NCBI RefSeq assembly: GCF_003073375.1
Contig: NZ_CP029002.1
Span: forward strand, 730,001 to 794,000
Direction: 5' to 3'
Length of the DNA stretch: 64,000 nt
Origin: Lysinibacillus sp. 2017
Lineage (GTDB): Bacteria > Bacillota > Bacilli > Bacillales_A > Planococcaceae
Shown here: piece after piece, positions 19,198 to 28,245 of the stretch
Numbering within the stretch: the first letter of the stretch is position 1
Layout of the letters: every line of letters starts with the position of its first letter
The notes under the pieces: generated by a model
What the model was told of the DNA's origin: nothing
Databases searched by the model: none
Seen by the model: only the letters and a program-made list of their open reading frames with translations
Translations under genes and position numbers: made by a program

Positions 19198-20040
19198 TTA
19201 AACACTCATGTTACTTGCTCGGTTGGTTTCAGTTGATTTTGCACGCCATAGTGTCAAATCGTCTGTCATAACACGTTCCACCTTTTGTTGCAGCATACGT
19301 TTTTTTAGTTCGCGCTCTGCGGCTTGCTCATTGATTGAATAGATCTCGGCCACTTCTGCTGTTGTCATTGTCGAAAAACGATCAAATAGTTCATCCAGTC
19401 CAGGAAGGGGTTGGCGAATCAATTCTTCATCGAGAAGTTCTCTTAAAATATGCTCATACACCTCGTAATTGTAAGAGCCACCTACTTTTAACCCCTCATC
19501 TTCAATACATTCATTAAAGAAGACAATACTTGGAATTTGTTCGACTTCCATTTCGCGAGTTAAATATAAATCACCTTGGAACGCACGTGCTGCTTCTTTC
19601 GAGCCAAAATCTGTTGTAAATTCATTCATATCTAAGTTAACGTGCTGTGCAATGGCAAGCAATGTTGCATGTGAATTAATGTTGCGTGTTTTGAGCGCCG
19701 CTACTTCTTGTACTTTGTTTAAATAGCGGAATCCTGCACGTTTCCCTTGTAGTTCAGCTGCCTTAATCGCGATAGAAGGTAATGCTGGATGCGTAATATC
19801 CAATTCTGCTCCTGTAACACAGCCCTTCATACGGTTCGTCATGCAGTTTAGTGCAGAAAGTTCCGTACTCAGTACATATCGACATGTAAAATAATGACCA
19901 TATTCGATTTGAAGCTTACGTAATGTCATTTGCATTGCATAGGCTTCTGGGCAAAGGGGGTCAATAAAAATATATAACTCAATCGGTTTATTACATGCAG
20001 AAGGTGTTATTGGTTGCTGTAAAAGTTGGACATTATTCAC
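19198..20040 (-). CDS. spxH: ClpXP adaptor protein SpxH (YjbH), DsbA-like fold
   Basis: Adaptor that presents Spx to ClpXP, so controlling the Spx stress response. The 280-residue protein has the DsbA/FrnE-like start IELYIFIDPLCPEAYAM and a helical middle. The site corresponding to CPEC in B. subtilis, as remembered, reads CPEA here (Cys30, Ala33), so no CxxC disulfide can form. Its start overlaps the stop of the globin gene by four bases, as in B. subtilis yjbI-yjbH, implying translational coupling. Its target Spx is encoded at 6618-7016. Confidence 0.92.
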   Translation of the reverse strand: MNNVQLLQQPITPSACNKPIELYIFIDPLCPEAYAMQMTLRKLQIEYGHYFTCRYVLSTELSALNCMTNRMKGCVTGAELDITHPALPSIAIKAAELQGKRAGFRYLNKVQEVAALKTRNINSHATLLAIAQHVNLDMNEFTTDFGSKEAARAFQGDLYLTREMEVEQIPSIVFFNECIEDEGLKVGGSYNYEVYEHILRELLDEELIRQPLPGLDELFDRFSTMTTAEVAEIYSINEQAAERELKKRMLQQKVERVMTDDLTLWRAKSTETNRASNMSV

Positions 20041-20435
20041 TCAAATCCCTCCTCATCATTGGGGGCATTGACCATATGGTGAGCAGTCATTAAAAGACGT
20101 TTGTAGTACACTTCACGGAATTTGCCGTCTAGGCCTACTTCGTCCATTGCTTCTGCCATACATTCAAGCCATGCTTGGGCACGGTCGGGTGTAATTTTAA
20201 AATGCATATGTCTAGCGCGCATCATCGGATGACCATGTTCTTCTGTAAAAAGGTCTGGTCCGCCAAGATACTGCGTTTGGAATTGAATTTGTTTACGGAT
20301 GGTTTCCGTTAAATCTTTAGGGAAAATAGGAATTAATAAAGGGTGCTTCGCCACTCGAGAGTAGAACGCGTTAATTAATTCAGAAAGCTTTTCAGCGCCG
20401 AGTTCCTCATACGGAATCGTATATTTTCGATTCAT
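20037..20435 (-). CDS. Truncated (group II) hemoglobin, YjbI-like
   Basis: 132-residue 2-over-2 globin of the trHbO type. Conserved features include FYSRVAKHPLL, QTQYLGGP and the proximal histidine in RARHMHF (His76). Family members bind oxygen or NO and may protect the partner SpxH from redox stress. The gene precedes and overlaps spxH in one operon. A possible promoter (minus strand TTGCTA, 16 bases, TATAAA) lies in the gap to the transglycosylase gene. Confidence 0.93.
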   Translation of the reverse strand: MNRKYTIPYEELGAEKLSELINAFYSRVAKHPLLIPIFPKDLTETIRKQIQFQTQYLGGPDLFTEEHGHPMMRARHMHFKITPDRAQAWLECMAEAMDEVGLDGKFREVYYKRLLMTAHHMVNAPNDEEGFE

Positions 20436-20552
20436 TTGTTTTACCCCTTTGTGTCTTACTTCGTCTATAAGTTAACTAGTTTTTTCACTGTATGTAATGA
20501 AACATTTTTATAGGCGATACAATTATTCTAGCAACGTAGCGTAATTTTAACA

Positions 20553-20594
20553 AATAAAGTGCCCTGCAAAAAATTTTTGAAGGGCATTTTATTT
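20553..20594 (-). terminator. Terminator after the transglycosylase gene
   Basis: AAATAAAGTGCCCT pairs with AGGGCATTTTATTT around an A/T-rich loop and separates the transglycosylase gene from the globin-spxH operon. Confidence 0.7.
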
Positions 20595-21375
20595 AGGCGT
20601 TATAGTAATTTAAAATGTTTTTAACGTAGTTTTGTGTTTCTTTAAATGGTGGAATGCCATCATATTTTTTGACGTTTCCTGGACCTGCGTTATAGGCTGC
20701 AAGTGCGGTTTCAATATTATTGTCAAATTGATTTAACATTTGACGTAAATATTTGGCCCCGCCCATAATATTTTGCTCTGGATTGAAACTGTCATTAACC
20801 CCTAAATAGCGTGCAGTAGAAGGCATTAATTGCATTAAGCCTGATGCCCCAGCACCACTTTTGGCATCTGTATTAAAGTTCGATTCTTGTTTCATAACAG
20901 AAGCGATTAGCTTTTCAGGAATATTATACGTCTTCGCGGCTTTTGCGATTTCAGCGCTGTATTGTTCAGCCCCAGCTAAAAGGTTTGTGTACGCGGTTTT
21001 ACCTGTGTAATCCTTCGCATATTGTTCTAAGTTGGGTGTTTCCTCAACCTCGCTTGTCGTAGTAACATTTGATGTTAACAAAGAATTGCCAGAGTTGTTT
21101 AACAAGAATGATGCGATGTAACTATTTGCAGAATTTGAATTTGTTTCAGAACCGTTCGATTGGATTGAATCCATTAATTGTTGTAATGTGCCGACATCAC
21201 CTAAGCCGTTTAAAGTGCTTGATGTGCCTGTCGTTTGTTCATTCATTAAATCATTAATTAGTTCAGAAAAAAGTGTTGAGTTTGAAGAAAGCGTGCTTGA
21301 ATTTGAATCATTTGAAGTTCCTAAATTTTGCATCGCTTGTAACTCTAACAACGTTTTCATTGATGTGATATCCAT
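20593..21375 (-). CDS. Lytic transglycosylase, SLT domain (YjbJ-like)
   Basis: 260 residues. A long Ser/Thr/Asn-rich N-terminal half (about 1-120) is followed by a C-terminal SLT domain that cleaves peptidoglycan glycan strands. The catalytic Glu is in VMKQESNFN, followed by SGASGLMQLMPSTA and AAYNAGPGNVKKY. No classical signal peptide is visible, as in YjbJ of B. subtilis, so export would need another route. It lies nine bases after the CYTH gene on the same strand, matching yjbK-yjbJ order. Confidence 0.9.
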   Translation of the reverse strand: MDITSMKTLLELQAMQNLGTSNDSNSSTLSSNSTLFSELINDLMNEQTTGTSSTLNGLGDVGTLQQLMDSIQSNGSETNSNSANSYIASFLLNNSGNSLLTSNVTTTSEVEETPNLEQYAKDYTGKTAYTNLLAGAEQYSAEIAKAAKTYNIPEKLIASVMKQESNFNTDAKSGAGASGLMQLMPSTARYLGVNDSFNPEQNIMGGAKYLRQMLNQFDNNIETALAAYNAGPGNVKKYDGIPPFKETQNYVKNILNYYNA

Positions 21376-21383
21376 GAAAGCAC

Positions 21384-21971
21384 CTAGCCTTTCTGGTTTT
21401 TTAAGGCCGTTATGAAGCGCACAACTTTTTTTGGTGCTGCTTTCGGCTCAATATTATGCTGGTTTAAAAATTGTAAGAAAACATTTTTTCCAAATGTTTC
21501 ATCATTTGTTTCATATTCTACCTCATAATCGTCACACTGCAAATAAAAAGAATGATCAAAAACAAGTAACCCCCCTTGAAAAGGGATTTCTACACGGTCT
21601 GTTGTCAATGTTCCGTAACAATGTAACGCATCAAGTGGGACTGCATAATGTTCTAGTCTTGCTTTTACAGAGGGCGACATTACTTCACCGCCGTTAAGCA
21701 TGGCTTTTGCTTGTTCTTTTGAAATCAAATCAGTCGTTTCTAAATGCTGGTGCTCGGCCGTTTTTTCTTTTAATGTACATTGGATCGAATCACGTAACTC
21801 ACGAATGCGTAAAGCGCTCGCTAGTTTTTGTAAATGATTTTGGGGTGTATCAAAATAATGGTTCGTTTGACGATGAATTTGAGCAGCATCGATTGAAAAA
21901 ACTTGTAGTAAATGCTCATATTGCTCTTTTGTTAATAAATTTTTAAATTCAATTTCAATTTCTTGACTCAA
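21384..21971 (-). CDS. CYTH-domain protein (YjbK-like)
   Basis: 195-residue triphosphate tunnel metalloenzyme. The signature EIEIEFK is at the N-terminus, and alternating Lys/Arg/Glu strands follow (RIRELRDSIQCTLKEK, VEIPFQGGLLVFDHS, YEVEYET). Members act on triphosphorylated substrates; the substrate here is unknown. The TTG at 21971 follows AAGGGTG and gives MSQEIEIEFK; the open frame upstream to 22025 lacks family similarity. It is divergent from the yjbL-like gene, as in B. subtilis. Confidence 0.88.
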   Translation of the reverse strand: MSQEIEIEFKNLLTKEQYEHLLQVFSIDAAQIHRQTNHYFDTPQNHLQKLASALRIRELRDSIQCTLKEKTAEHQHLETTDLISKEQAKAMLNGGEVMSPSVKARLEHYAVPLDALHCYGTLTTDRVEIPFQGGLLVFDHSFYLQCDDYEVEYETNDETFGKNVFLQFLNQHNIEPKAAPKKVVRFITALKNQKG

Positions 21972-22084
21972 CTTAATCACCCTTACTATTTTTTGTTGTA
22001 TCATTTCCATAAAACCATTCTGCATCCAAAGCTTTCATATGGTAAAATGTGAAGAGAATGTTTTTAAAAAAGGAGTTCTATTCA

Positions 22085-22480
22085 GTGCGAAATGTCTATA
22101 CAGTTGATCAGTTTGAGATCATACATAATGCAGTACATTTTATTTTAAATGAAAAGAAACAACTTAGCCAATTACAGTCAACAGGTCAAGTTATTGTTGA
22201 CTCGGATAATGAAGGGTTTCTTTATATCATAGAAGAGAATAATGCGTATAGTTACGTAAGTTTCACGAAACAAAATTGGTCACAGTTGCAACAGATGATT
22301 TTATCAAAACAACAACCATTTTTACGACTAGAAGATGGTCAATTTGAATTAACTAATTTTGCAGAAGAATTAACAACGCTTTTATTTAACATCGAGGGAA
22401 ATGGGAATTACGGGGATTCCTTCGTTCAGGGTGTAGAAGAGGCATTTGCTGATTTTTTTGCAGTGAATGAAGTAAAATAG
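22085..22480 (+). CDS. UPF0738 family protein (YjbL-like)
   Basis: 131 residues with the conserved-looking VIVDSDNEGFLYIIEE and a C-terminal NIEGNGNYGDSFVQGVEE. Position between the CYTH and relQ genes matches yjbL. The function is unknown. The GTG at 22085 has AAAGGAG ten bases upstream. An ATG at 22049 lies before that site and is unlikely. Family call rests on synteny and motif memory. Confidence 0.75.
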   Translation: MRNVYTVDQFEIIHNAVHFILNEKKQLSQLQSTGQVIVDSDNEGFLYIIEENNAYSYVSFTKQNWSQLQQMILSKQQPFLRLEDGQFELTNFAEELTTLLFNIEGNGNYGDSFVQGVEEAFADFFAVNEVK

Positions 22481-22501
22481 ATGAGAGTATAAAATGTACG
22501 T

Positions 22502-22532
22502 CGATAAAATAATCGAGTATTTTATCGTTTTT
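22502..22532 (+). terminator. yjbL-like gene terminator
   Basis: CGATAAAATA pairs with TATTTTATCG, followed by TTTTT. Confidence 0.8.
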
Positions 22533-22627
22533 GGAAAGATATTGTTCTTTTATTTTAAATAGTAAGATATGTCTTTCTAAGAAATAGCAGGGGAACACCT
22601 ACTATTTCATGTTGGGAGGTTTTGTAG

Positions 22628-23305
22628 ATGGGACAATGGGAAATCTTTTTAAGTCCATATAAACAAGCAGTGGACGAATTAAAAATTAAATTAAAGGGTA
22701 TGCGTTCACAATTTGGAATAATGAGTGCCAACTCGCCAATTGAATTTGTAACAGGACGGGTAAAACCGTTGGCGAGCATTTACGATAAATCGCTTGCTAA
22801 AGAAATTCCGTTTGAACCTACTACTCATTTAGGCAATGAACTACAAGATATTGCAGGTGTACGTATTATGTGTCAGTTCGTTGATGATATTGCGACGGTT
22901 TCTGAACTAATTCGTCAACGAGATGATATGAAAGTCATTGAAGAAAAAGATTATATTACACATAGTAAACCGAGTGGCTATCGTTCACACCATATGATTA
23001 TTGAATATCCAGTAGAAACGATTCAAGGACGTATAGTGATTGTGGGAGAAATTCAAATTCGCACATTAGCGATGAATTTCTGGGCATCGATTGAACACTC
23101 GCTTAATTATAAATATAAAGGGATTTTCCCTGAAGAAATTAAAAATCGCTTACAAAGTGCAGCAGAAGCAGCGTTCCGATTAGATGAAGAAATGTCATTA
23201 ATTCGTAGTGAAATTCAAGATGCACAAGCATACTTCAGTGAAATAAAAGAAGCACCAAATCCGGCTATCCATAAGTCAACTGACAAAAAGGAGCGTGAAA
23301 GGTAA
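22628..23305 (+). CDS. relQ: Small alarmone synthetase RelQ (YjbM)
   Basis: Single-domain (p)ppGpp synthetase that transfers pyrophosphate from ATP to GDP/GTP. The 225-residue protein has the RelA/SpoT synthetase core without hydrolase or regulatory domains: [30 protein letters not shown] and [13 protein letters not shown]. The B. subtilis homologue is a tetramer regulated by pppGpp. The ATG follows GGGAGG. The stop codon overlaps the start of the NAD kinase gene by one base (TAATG), giving tight coupling. Confidence 0.94.
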   Translation: MGQWEIFLSPYKQAVDELKIKLKGMRSQFGIMSANSPIEFVTGRVKPLASIYDKSLAKEIPFEPTTHLGNELQDIAGVRIMCQFVDDIATVSELIRQRDDMKVIEEKDYITHSKPSGYRSHHMIIEYPVETIQGRIVIVGEIQIRTLAMNFWASIEHSLNYKYKGIFPEEIKNRLQSAAEAAFRLDEEMSLIRSEIQDAQAYFSEIKEAPNPAIHKSTDKKERER

Positions 23306-24099
23306 TGAAGTTTTCAATTCAATCACGCAGAGATGACCAATCAAATGAGCTAATGGGCCTTGCAAAATCGTATTTAATTGATTTTGGTTTACAATACGAT
23401 GAAGAAGACCCTGAAATTGTTTTATCAATCGGTGGTGATGGTACACTTTTACATGCGTTTCACCGCCATTCGCATCGTTTAGACAAAGTAGCATTCGTTG
23501 GGATTCATACAGGGCATTTAGGATTTTATGCAGATTGGAAACCTTCTGAACTTGAAAAATTAGTATTATCGATTGCCAAAAAGGAATTCAATGTTGTAGA
23601 GTACCCGCTTTTAGAAATCCAGGTTCATCGTCATCAGTCGCAATCAAGCACGTATTTAGCGCTAAATGAGACAACGATTAAATCACCAGATGTGACACTC
23701 GTTATGGATGTTGAATTAAATGGAGAACATTTTGAACGATTCCGTGGAGATGGTTTATGTATTTCCACACCATCGGGAAGTACGGCTTACAATAAAGCGC
23801 TAGGCGGCGCGATTATTCATCCGACATTACAAGCCTTGCAAATTACCGAAATGGCATCGATTAATAACCGTGTATTCCGTACAGTTGGTTCGTCACTTGT
23901 ATTACCAGCACATCATAACTGTGTATTAAAGCCAGTAAATGAGCAGCAATTTAACATGACGGTGGACCATTTAAGCATGACGGAAACCGATGTGAAGTCA
24001 ATGACATTTAATGTAGCAAATGAAAAGGTACGATTTGCACGTTTTAGACCATTTCCATTTTGGGAGCGTGTACACGATTCATTTATTTCTAATGAATAG
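23305..24099 (+). CDS. nadK: NAD kinase
   Basis: Phosphorylates NAD to NADP. The 264-residue protein carries the GGDGTLLH motif (residues 43-50), [11 protein letters not shown] and the glycine-rich [14 protein letters not shown]. It sits in the relQ-nadK-rlu order as yjbM-yjbN-yjbO in B. subtilis. Its start is coupled to the relQ stop. Confidence 0.95.
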   Translation: MKFSIQSRRDDQSNELMGLAKSYLIDFGLQYDEEDPEIVLSIGGDGTLLHAFHRHSHRLDKVAFVGIHTGHLGFYADWKPSELEKLVLSIAKKEFNVVEYPLLEIQVHRHQSQSSTYLALNETTIKSPDVTLVMDVELNGEHFERFRGDGLCISTPSGSTAYNKALGGAIIHPTLQALQITEMASINNRVFRTVGSSLVLPAHHNCVLKPVNEQQFNMTVDHLSMTETDVKSMTFNVANEKVRFARFRPFPFWERVHDSFISNE

Positions 24100-24110
24100 A
24101 ATGAGGAATT

Positions 24111-24998
24111 ATGGATAAACGATATCAATTACAATTTACTGTTGAAATAGAGGGACAATTCCTGCGAGAAGCGATTGCAGCGTGGGGAATATCAAAACGA
24201 GCATTAACCGCAATCAAATTCGATGGTGGTGCACTTTTAGTAAATGGTAAGGAACAAAATGTTCGTCATAAGCTTCAAATAGGCGATGTTGTGACGATTT
24301 TATTTCCTTTAGAAGAAGTGAGTGAAGGACTGATTGCACAAAATGCGCCACTTTCGATTGTGTATGAGGATGAGGCGGTATTAGTGCTTGATAAGCCAGC
24401 GTATATGAGTACAATTCCATCACGTGAGCATCCATCAGGGAGTGTGGCCAATTTTTTACGGGGTTATTTCGAGCAACAACAACTTGCTTCTACTGTGCAT
24501 ATTGTGACACGCTTAGATCGTGATACGTCAGGTCTTATGTTAATTGCAAAGCATCGTCATATTCACCATTTAATGAGCCAACAACAAAAAGAGGGCATGG
24601 TACATCGAGAATATGAAGCGCTTGTAGAAGGGTTGCTTGTAGAAGATCAACAATCGATTATTGCCCCAATTGGTCGCAAAGACACGAGTATTATTGAGCG
24701 AGAAGTACGTGCGGATGGTCAGTTTGCACATACCGATGTGTTCGTTTTGACACGAGGTGAAACGATTTCACATATACGCCTGAAATTACACACAGGAAGA
24801 ACACATCAAATTCGTGTTCATATGGCATCAATCGGACATCCGTTAGTAGGGGACGAATTGTATGGGGGAAGTAGAATGTTATTAGATCGACAAGCATTGC
24901 ATTGTCGATATATTCACTTCAAGCATCCATTAACGGGAAAAATGATGGACTTTGAAAGTCTGTTACCCGAACAATTTATTAAAATACTGACTAAGTAA
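24111..24998 (+). CDS. RluD-type pseudouridine synthase (YjbO-like)
   Basis: 295 residues: an N-terminal S4-like part (KFDGGALLVNGKEQNVRHKL) and the RluA/RluD catalytic domain with RLDRDTSGLMLIAK (catalytic Asp136). LHTGRTHQIRVHMASIGHPLVGD follows. It should isomerise uridines in rRNA or tRNA; the exact site is unknown. Only 11 bases separate it from nadK, and it closes the operon at a terminator. Confidence 0.92.
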   Translation: MDKRYQLQFTVEIEGQFLREAIAAWGISKRALTAIKFDGGALLVNGKEQNVRHKLQIGDVVTILFPLEEVSEGLIAQNAPLSIVYEDEAVLVLDKPAYMSTIPSREHPSGSVANFLRGYFEQQQLASTVHIVTRLDRDTSGLMLIAKHRHIHHLMSQQQKEGMVHREYEALVEGLLVEDQQSIIAPIGRKDTSIIEREVRADGQFAHTDVFVLTRGETISHIRLKLHTGRTHQIRVHMASIGHPLVGDELYGGSRMLLDRQALHCRYIHFKHPLTGKMMDFESLLPEQFIKILTK

Positions 24999-25028
24999 GA
25001 GATGCCTGTTATTATAGGCATCTCTTTC
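24998..25028 (+). terminator. Terminator of the relQ-nadK-rlu operon
   Basis: AGAGATGCCT pairs with AGGCATCTCT over an eight-base loop followed by TTTCT. Confidence 0.85.
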
Positions 25029-25237
25029 TGATTTTATCCTCATTAACCGGCAGTAAGACTCCATCTCAAGGCTTAGGGAAATTGAAAAGAGTAGGCGTGG
25101 ATTCCACTAATTGAAGGTTCACATTATGCGAATCATGACTTTTTTATTGAAATTAGGGAAATAAAATTACATAATGATGAATCTACTAAGTCATTATTTT
25201 TACGTTAATTTCCTATGATAAGTTTTGGATAGTCTAC
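25029..25237. other. Gene-free stretch upstream of mgtE
   Basis: No gene, M-box (magnesium riboswitch) or strong hairpin is recognised between the operon terminator and the mgtE promoter. Confidence 0.4.
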
Positions 25238-25267
25238 TTGACTTTATGATAATTTCAAGACTAAAAT
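25238..25267 (+). promoter_or_regulatory. Candidate mgtE promoter
   Basis: TTGACT (25238-25243) and TAAAAT (25262-25267) are 18 bases apart, about 40 bases before the start codon. Confidence 0.55.
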
Positions 25268-25305
25268 AATGCGTTATTAGCAAAAGTTGAAAGGAGGGGA
25301 CCAGC

Positions 25306-26682
25306 GTGATAGAAGAAAAAGATTCAACTAATGAAGTGCAATATGATGAAGATTTTTTACGAATGCTACTCGATGAAGAAAACATTGAATCATTCCGTGA
25401 ACATTTTTTAGTACTGCATCCTTATGATCAGGCACAGTTTTATGAAGAGGTGGGCCCTGATATACGAAAAATCATCTATCATTACTTGTCTCCTCAAGAA
25501 ATGTCGATGATTTTCGAGGTAATCGAGCTCGAGGACGATGAATACGAAAGCTATTTAAATGAGATGGATACGTCTTACGGTGCAGCAATGCTGAGCTTCA
25601 TGTATACCGATGATGCCGTTGATATTTTAAATGAATTAGATAATGAACAACGTGAAAATTATTTAGATATGATGGATGACGAAACTGTCGAAGAAATTAA
25701 TGAGTTACTTGGCTACGAAGAATATACTGCCGGGGCCATTATGACGACGGAGTTTGTATCTGTTTTTGAAAATTCGAATGTACGTGAAGCAATGCGTACA
25801 CTTCGCAAGGAAGCACCGACTGCAGAAACAATTTACTACATTTTCGTAGTCAATGAAAAACACCGTCTAAAAGGCGTGATTTCATTGCGTGATTTAATTA
25901 TTGCAGAAGGAGATATGCTCATTCGTGATGTGATGAGTGAGCGTGTCGTTTCCGTAAAAGTAACGGATGACCAAGAAAATGTCGCGAATATTATGAAGGA
26001 CTATAACTTTTTAGCGATTCCCGTTATTAATGAAGAGCGCGAATTACAAGGGATTATTACCGTCGATGATATTATCGACGTTATCGATGAAGAGGCAGAG
26101 GACGACTACTCGAAATTAGCTGGTATCATCGATATGGATGACAATGATTCAGGTCCGATTAAAGCGGCAGCCAAACGTTTACCATGGCTAATTATTTTAC
26201 TGTTTTTAGGAATGATTACATCAGGATTAATGGGTATTTTTGAAGCAACCCTCGACAAAGTTGCGTTACTTGCAACGTTTATTCCACTTATTTCAGGGAC
26301 ATCTGGTAATAGTGGTACGCAGGCGTTAGCCGTGGCAATTCGCGGTATTGCAACAGGGGACATCGGAGGAAAAGATAAATTAAAACTGGTCATTCGCGAG
26401 TTGAGTACAGGACTTATTATGGGACTTGTCAGTGGCGCGATTGTCGTTGGAATAATTTTCGTCTGGAAAGGTACATTAGTTATTGGATTACTTGTAGGCG
26501 CGGCAATATGTTGTTCGATTATTGTGGCAACATTAGCGGGCTCATTTATTCCAATTTTAATGAACAAAGTCGGTGTTGACCCTGCAGTTGCATCGGGTCC
26601 ATTTATCACAACATTAAATGACGTAACGAGTATTATCATTTACTTAGGACTTGCTTCTACATTCATTACGAAAATTATGTAA
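25306..26682 (+). CDS. mgtE: Magnesium transporter MgtE
   Basis: Mg2+ channel/transporter of 458 residues. An acidic N-terminal helical domain (about 1-130) with EEY and DDD clusters is followed by two CBS domains (about 135-255; GAIMTTEFVSV, IRDVMSERVVSV). A five-helix membrane domain (about 280-458) carries the conserved PLISGTSGNSGTQALA and PFITTLNDVTS. The cytosolic domains close the pore when Mg2+ is bound. The GTG start has AAAGGAGGGG. No Mg riboswitch is seen upstream. Confidence 0.95.
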   Translation: MIEEKDSTNEVQYDEDFLRMLLDEENIESFREHFLVLHPYDQAQFYEEVGPDIRKIIYHYLSPQEMSMIFEVIELEDDEYESYLNEMDTSYGAAMLSFMYTDDAVDILNELDNEQRENYLDMMDDETVEEINELLGYEEYTAGAIMTTEFVSVFENSNVREAMRTLRKEAPTAETIYYIFVVNEKHRLKGVISLRDLIIAEGDMLIRDVMSERVVSVKVTDDQENVANIMKDYNFLAIPVINEERELQGIITVDDIIDVIDEEAEDDYSKLAGIIDMDDNDSGPIKAAAKRLPWLIILLFLGMITSGLMGIFEATLDKVALLATFIPLISGTSGNSGTQALAVAIRGIATGDIGGKDKLKLVIRELSTGLIMGLVSGAIVVGIIFVWKGTLVIGLLVGAAICCSIIVATLAGSFIPILMNKVGVDPAVASGPFITTLNDVTSIIIYLGLASTFITKIM

Positions 26683-26731
26683 GTAACTTGTTTGGGTGTT
26701 CGTGCATATCGTATGAAAAAGGATGTGCAAA

Positions 26732-27055
26732 ATGGAAATTCATCCGCTGCTGTATATTGTTTCACCTAGCTATTTTGAAGCAGATAAAAGCCTAACTCAA
26801 AGTCAATTGGAGGAAAGTACATCAATTTATGAAAGACAGCCTCCTGAAACGATTCGTAATACGTTAATCGCACGTCAGCTTCACTATTTTTCAAAGCCAT
26901 TGAAAGAACCGAGAATGCTACTGTTTGTGTTAGCATCAGGTGAAAAAGTTTGGGCTTCAATTGATCAAATTGACGGTTGTGAAGTGAAATTAAATAGCTA
27001 TGACACGAAACGAATCATTCATGCAAATGATATTCAAGCAATTTATTCGAGTTAA
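26732..27055 (+). CDS. Conserved-type hypothetical protein, 107 residues
   Basis: A small soluble protein with no membrane helix. Start MEIHPLLYIVSPSYF and C-terminal part LLFVLASGEKVWASIDQIDG are the most structured-looking stretches. I do not recognise the family. The ATG at 26732 follows AAAAAGGATG at good spacing; the ATG at 26723 lies inside that site. It lies 49 bases after mgtE and before a strong terminator, so it is probably read through from mgtE. Confidence 0.6.
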   Translation: MEIHPLLYIVSPSYFEADKSLTQSQLEESTSIYERQPPETIRNTLIARQLHYFSKPLKEPRMLLFVLASGEKVWASIDQIDGCEVKLNSYDTKRIIHANDIQAIYSS

Positions 27056-27060
27056 CTAGA

Positions 27061-27096
27061 AATGGGAAGCCTACATGACGAGGCTTCCCATTTTTT
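27061..27096 (+). terminator. Terminator after the mgtE-associated gene
   Basis: AATGGGAAGCCT pairs perfectly with AGGCTTCCCATT over an eight-base loop, followed by T residues. Confidence 0.9.
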
Positions 27097-27156
27097 AGTC
27101 GATAAGTAAGAAAAACATGTTGCACTATTTGGTACAACATGTATCTTTCTAGTGAA

Positions 27157-27675
27157 TTAGTTACAAATGCCAAGGTCTACGTCGTCAATACATTGAACAG
27201 CGCAGAAGCAATCTAAGTCTACTGTTACACAGCTTTCTGAAGTAGCGAATTGTGTTACTTTACAAACTTCGCGTAACGAAATTTTTGTACCATCATCGTT
27301 TAATAAATCTACTGGATCCTCATTCTCATCTAATGGCACGAGTACTCGTAATGTTGCACAGCAGCCATCAAATACATCCTCAACCCGGAAATAGATTGAT
27401 ACACAAGGTTCACAGTCACCGTCGCTTGTACTAAATTGTGCGAAGAATGGAGAGCCATCCTTTGTTAATAATGTAAATACGCGTGTATCCACAGAAGAAC
27501 GTGCAGGGTTTACAATTCCTCCAAGTGGCTCTAAGAAACAGTTTGTCGTACAATTCGAACATTCATCCTGAACAGCCGCATTTTGAATTTCTAAGATTGC
27601 ACGTACGACTTCACATACACAGCCACGATTAGAAGTTTGACCGCCTACTTCATTATCTCCTCTTCCACATCCCAT
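27157..27675 (-). CDS. Spore coat protein, CotY/CotZ family
   Basis: 172-residue Cys-rich protein of the spore coat crust or exosporium (CotZ/CotY/ExsY family), which self-assembles through disulfides. N-terminal MGCGRGDNEVG, central CVCEVVRAILEIQNAA, CSNCTTNCF and the C-terminal VDLDCFCAVQCIDDVDL fit. The ATG at 27675 follows GGAGGTG. Its position upstream of yjcZ-like and spoVIF genes mirrors the B. subtilis cot-yjc region. Late mother-cell expression is expected. Confidence 0.88.
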   Translation of the reverse strand: MGCGRGDNEVGGQTSNRGCVCEVVRAILEIQNAAVQDECSNCTTNCFLEPLGGIVNPARSSVDTRVFTLLTKDGSPFFAQFSTSDGDCEPCVSIYFRVEDVFDGCCATLRVLVPLDENEDPVDLLNDDGTKISLREVCKVTQFATSESCVTVDLDCFCAVQCIDDVDLGICN

Positions 27676-27707
27676 GAAATTCACCTCCAATCTCCTTAAA
27701 CTCTCTC

Positions 27708-27716
27708 TACAATATG
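27708..27716 (-). promoter_or_regulatory. Possible sigma-K -10 element of the coat gene
   Basis: On the minus strand CATATTGTA matches the sigma-K -10 pattern CATANNNTA 33 bases before the start codon. The matching -35 AC is not clear at the expected distance. Confidence 0.4.
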
Positions 27717-27836
27717 CCTACGTTACCGCATGAATCGGGCGAATGAAACGGGTAGGGTAACTTCTCTTTTTATTCGTGAATACTTTGGAAATCGAAGGGC
27801 TATACTTTGAGAAAACTTGAGTAAGGAGGGGTCTCC

Positions 27837-28244
27837 ATTTTTATAAAAAAAAGCATCTGGCTATTGGGTGTTGTACTTTTATTAGTCGGTTGTAATGACC
27901 AGGAAAAAGTCGTCATGTATCCAGAGACCAATGATGAACAAATGTCTAAAGAAATTCAGAAATTGTTAGAGGAGGCCAAAGAGATTGAAGAGGCAAATGT
28001 CGTGTTTATGCAAAATGAGTTATTTGTGGCGATGCAGTTAAAACCTTTCGACAAATGGAAAAAGCAAAAGTACGAAAAGGATTGGAAGAAAAAGCTAGAA
28101 AAAAAATTCCCAGATGAAACGGTCCATGTGTCAACCGATTTTAAATTATTTTGGGAGTCAACAAAGTTAATGGATGAGAAAAATCATGAAAAAGTATTGG
28201 AAAAAATACAGAAACTAAAGAAGCTTGCCAAGGAGGAAACATAA
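27837..28244 (+). CDS. YhcN/YlaJ-like sporulation lipoprotein with probable ATT start
   Basis: The frame encodes a lipoprotein: MFIKKSIW, a hydrophobic core and lipobox LLVGC, then a Lys/Glu-rich helical tail. No ATG, GTG or TTG lies at the right place. The first TTG (27864) would cut the signal peptide in half and has no binding site. An ATT at 27837 lies seven bases after AAGGAGG and restores a complete signal peptide with two lysines. The 135-residue product precedes spoVAC by one base, as YhcN/YlaJ-type lipoproteins do in some spoVA clusters. It would sit on the outer face of the forespore membrane. Confidence 0.7.
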   Translation: MFIKKSIWLLGVVLLLVGCNDQEKVVMYPETNDEQMSKEIQKLLEEAKEIEEANVVFMQNELFVAMQLKPFDKWKKQKYEKDWKKKLEKKFPDETVHVSTDFKLFWESTKLMDEKNHEKVLEKIQKLKKLAKEET

Positions 28245-28245
28245 G

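Noticed and set aside
25029-25305. Magnesium riboswitch (M-box) before mgtE
   Set aside because: The conserved M-box core is not present in the leader.
26106-26639. 177-codon minus-strand open frame opposite mgtE
   Set aside because: It is a shadow of the mgtE membrane domain; the plus-strand gene is certain.
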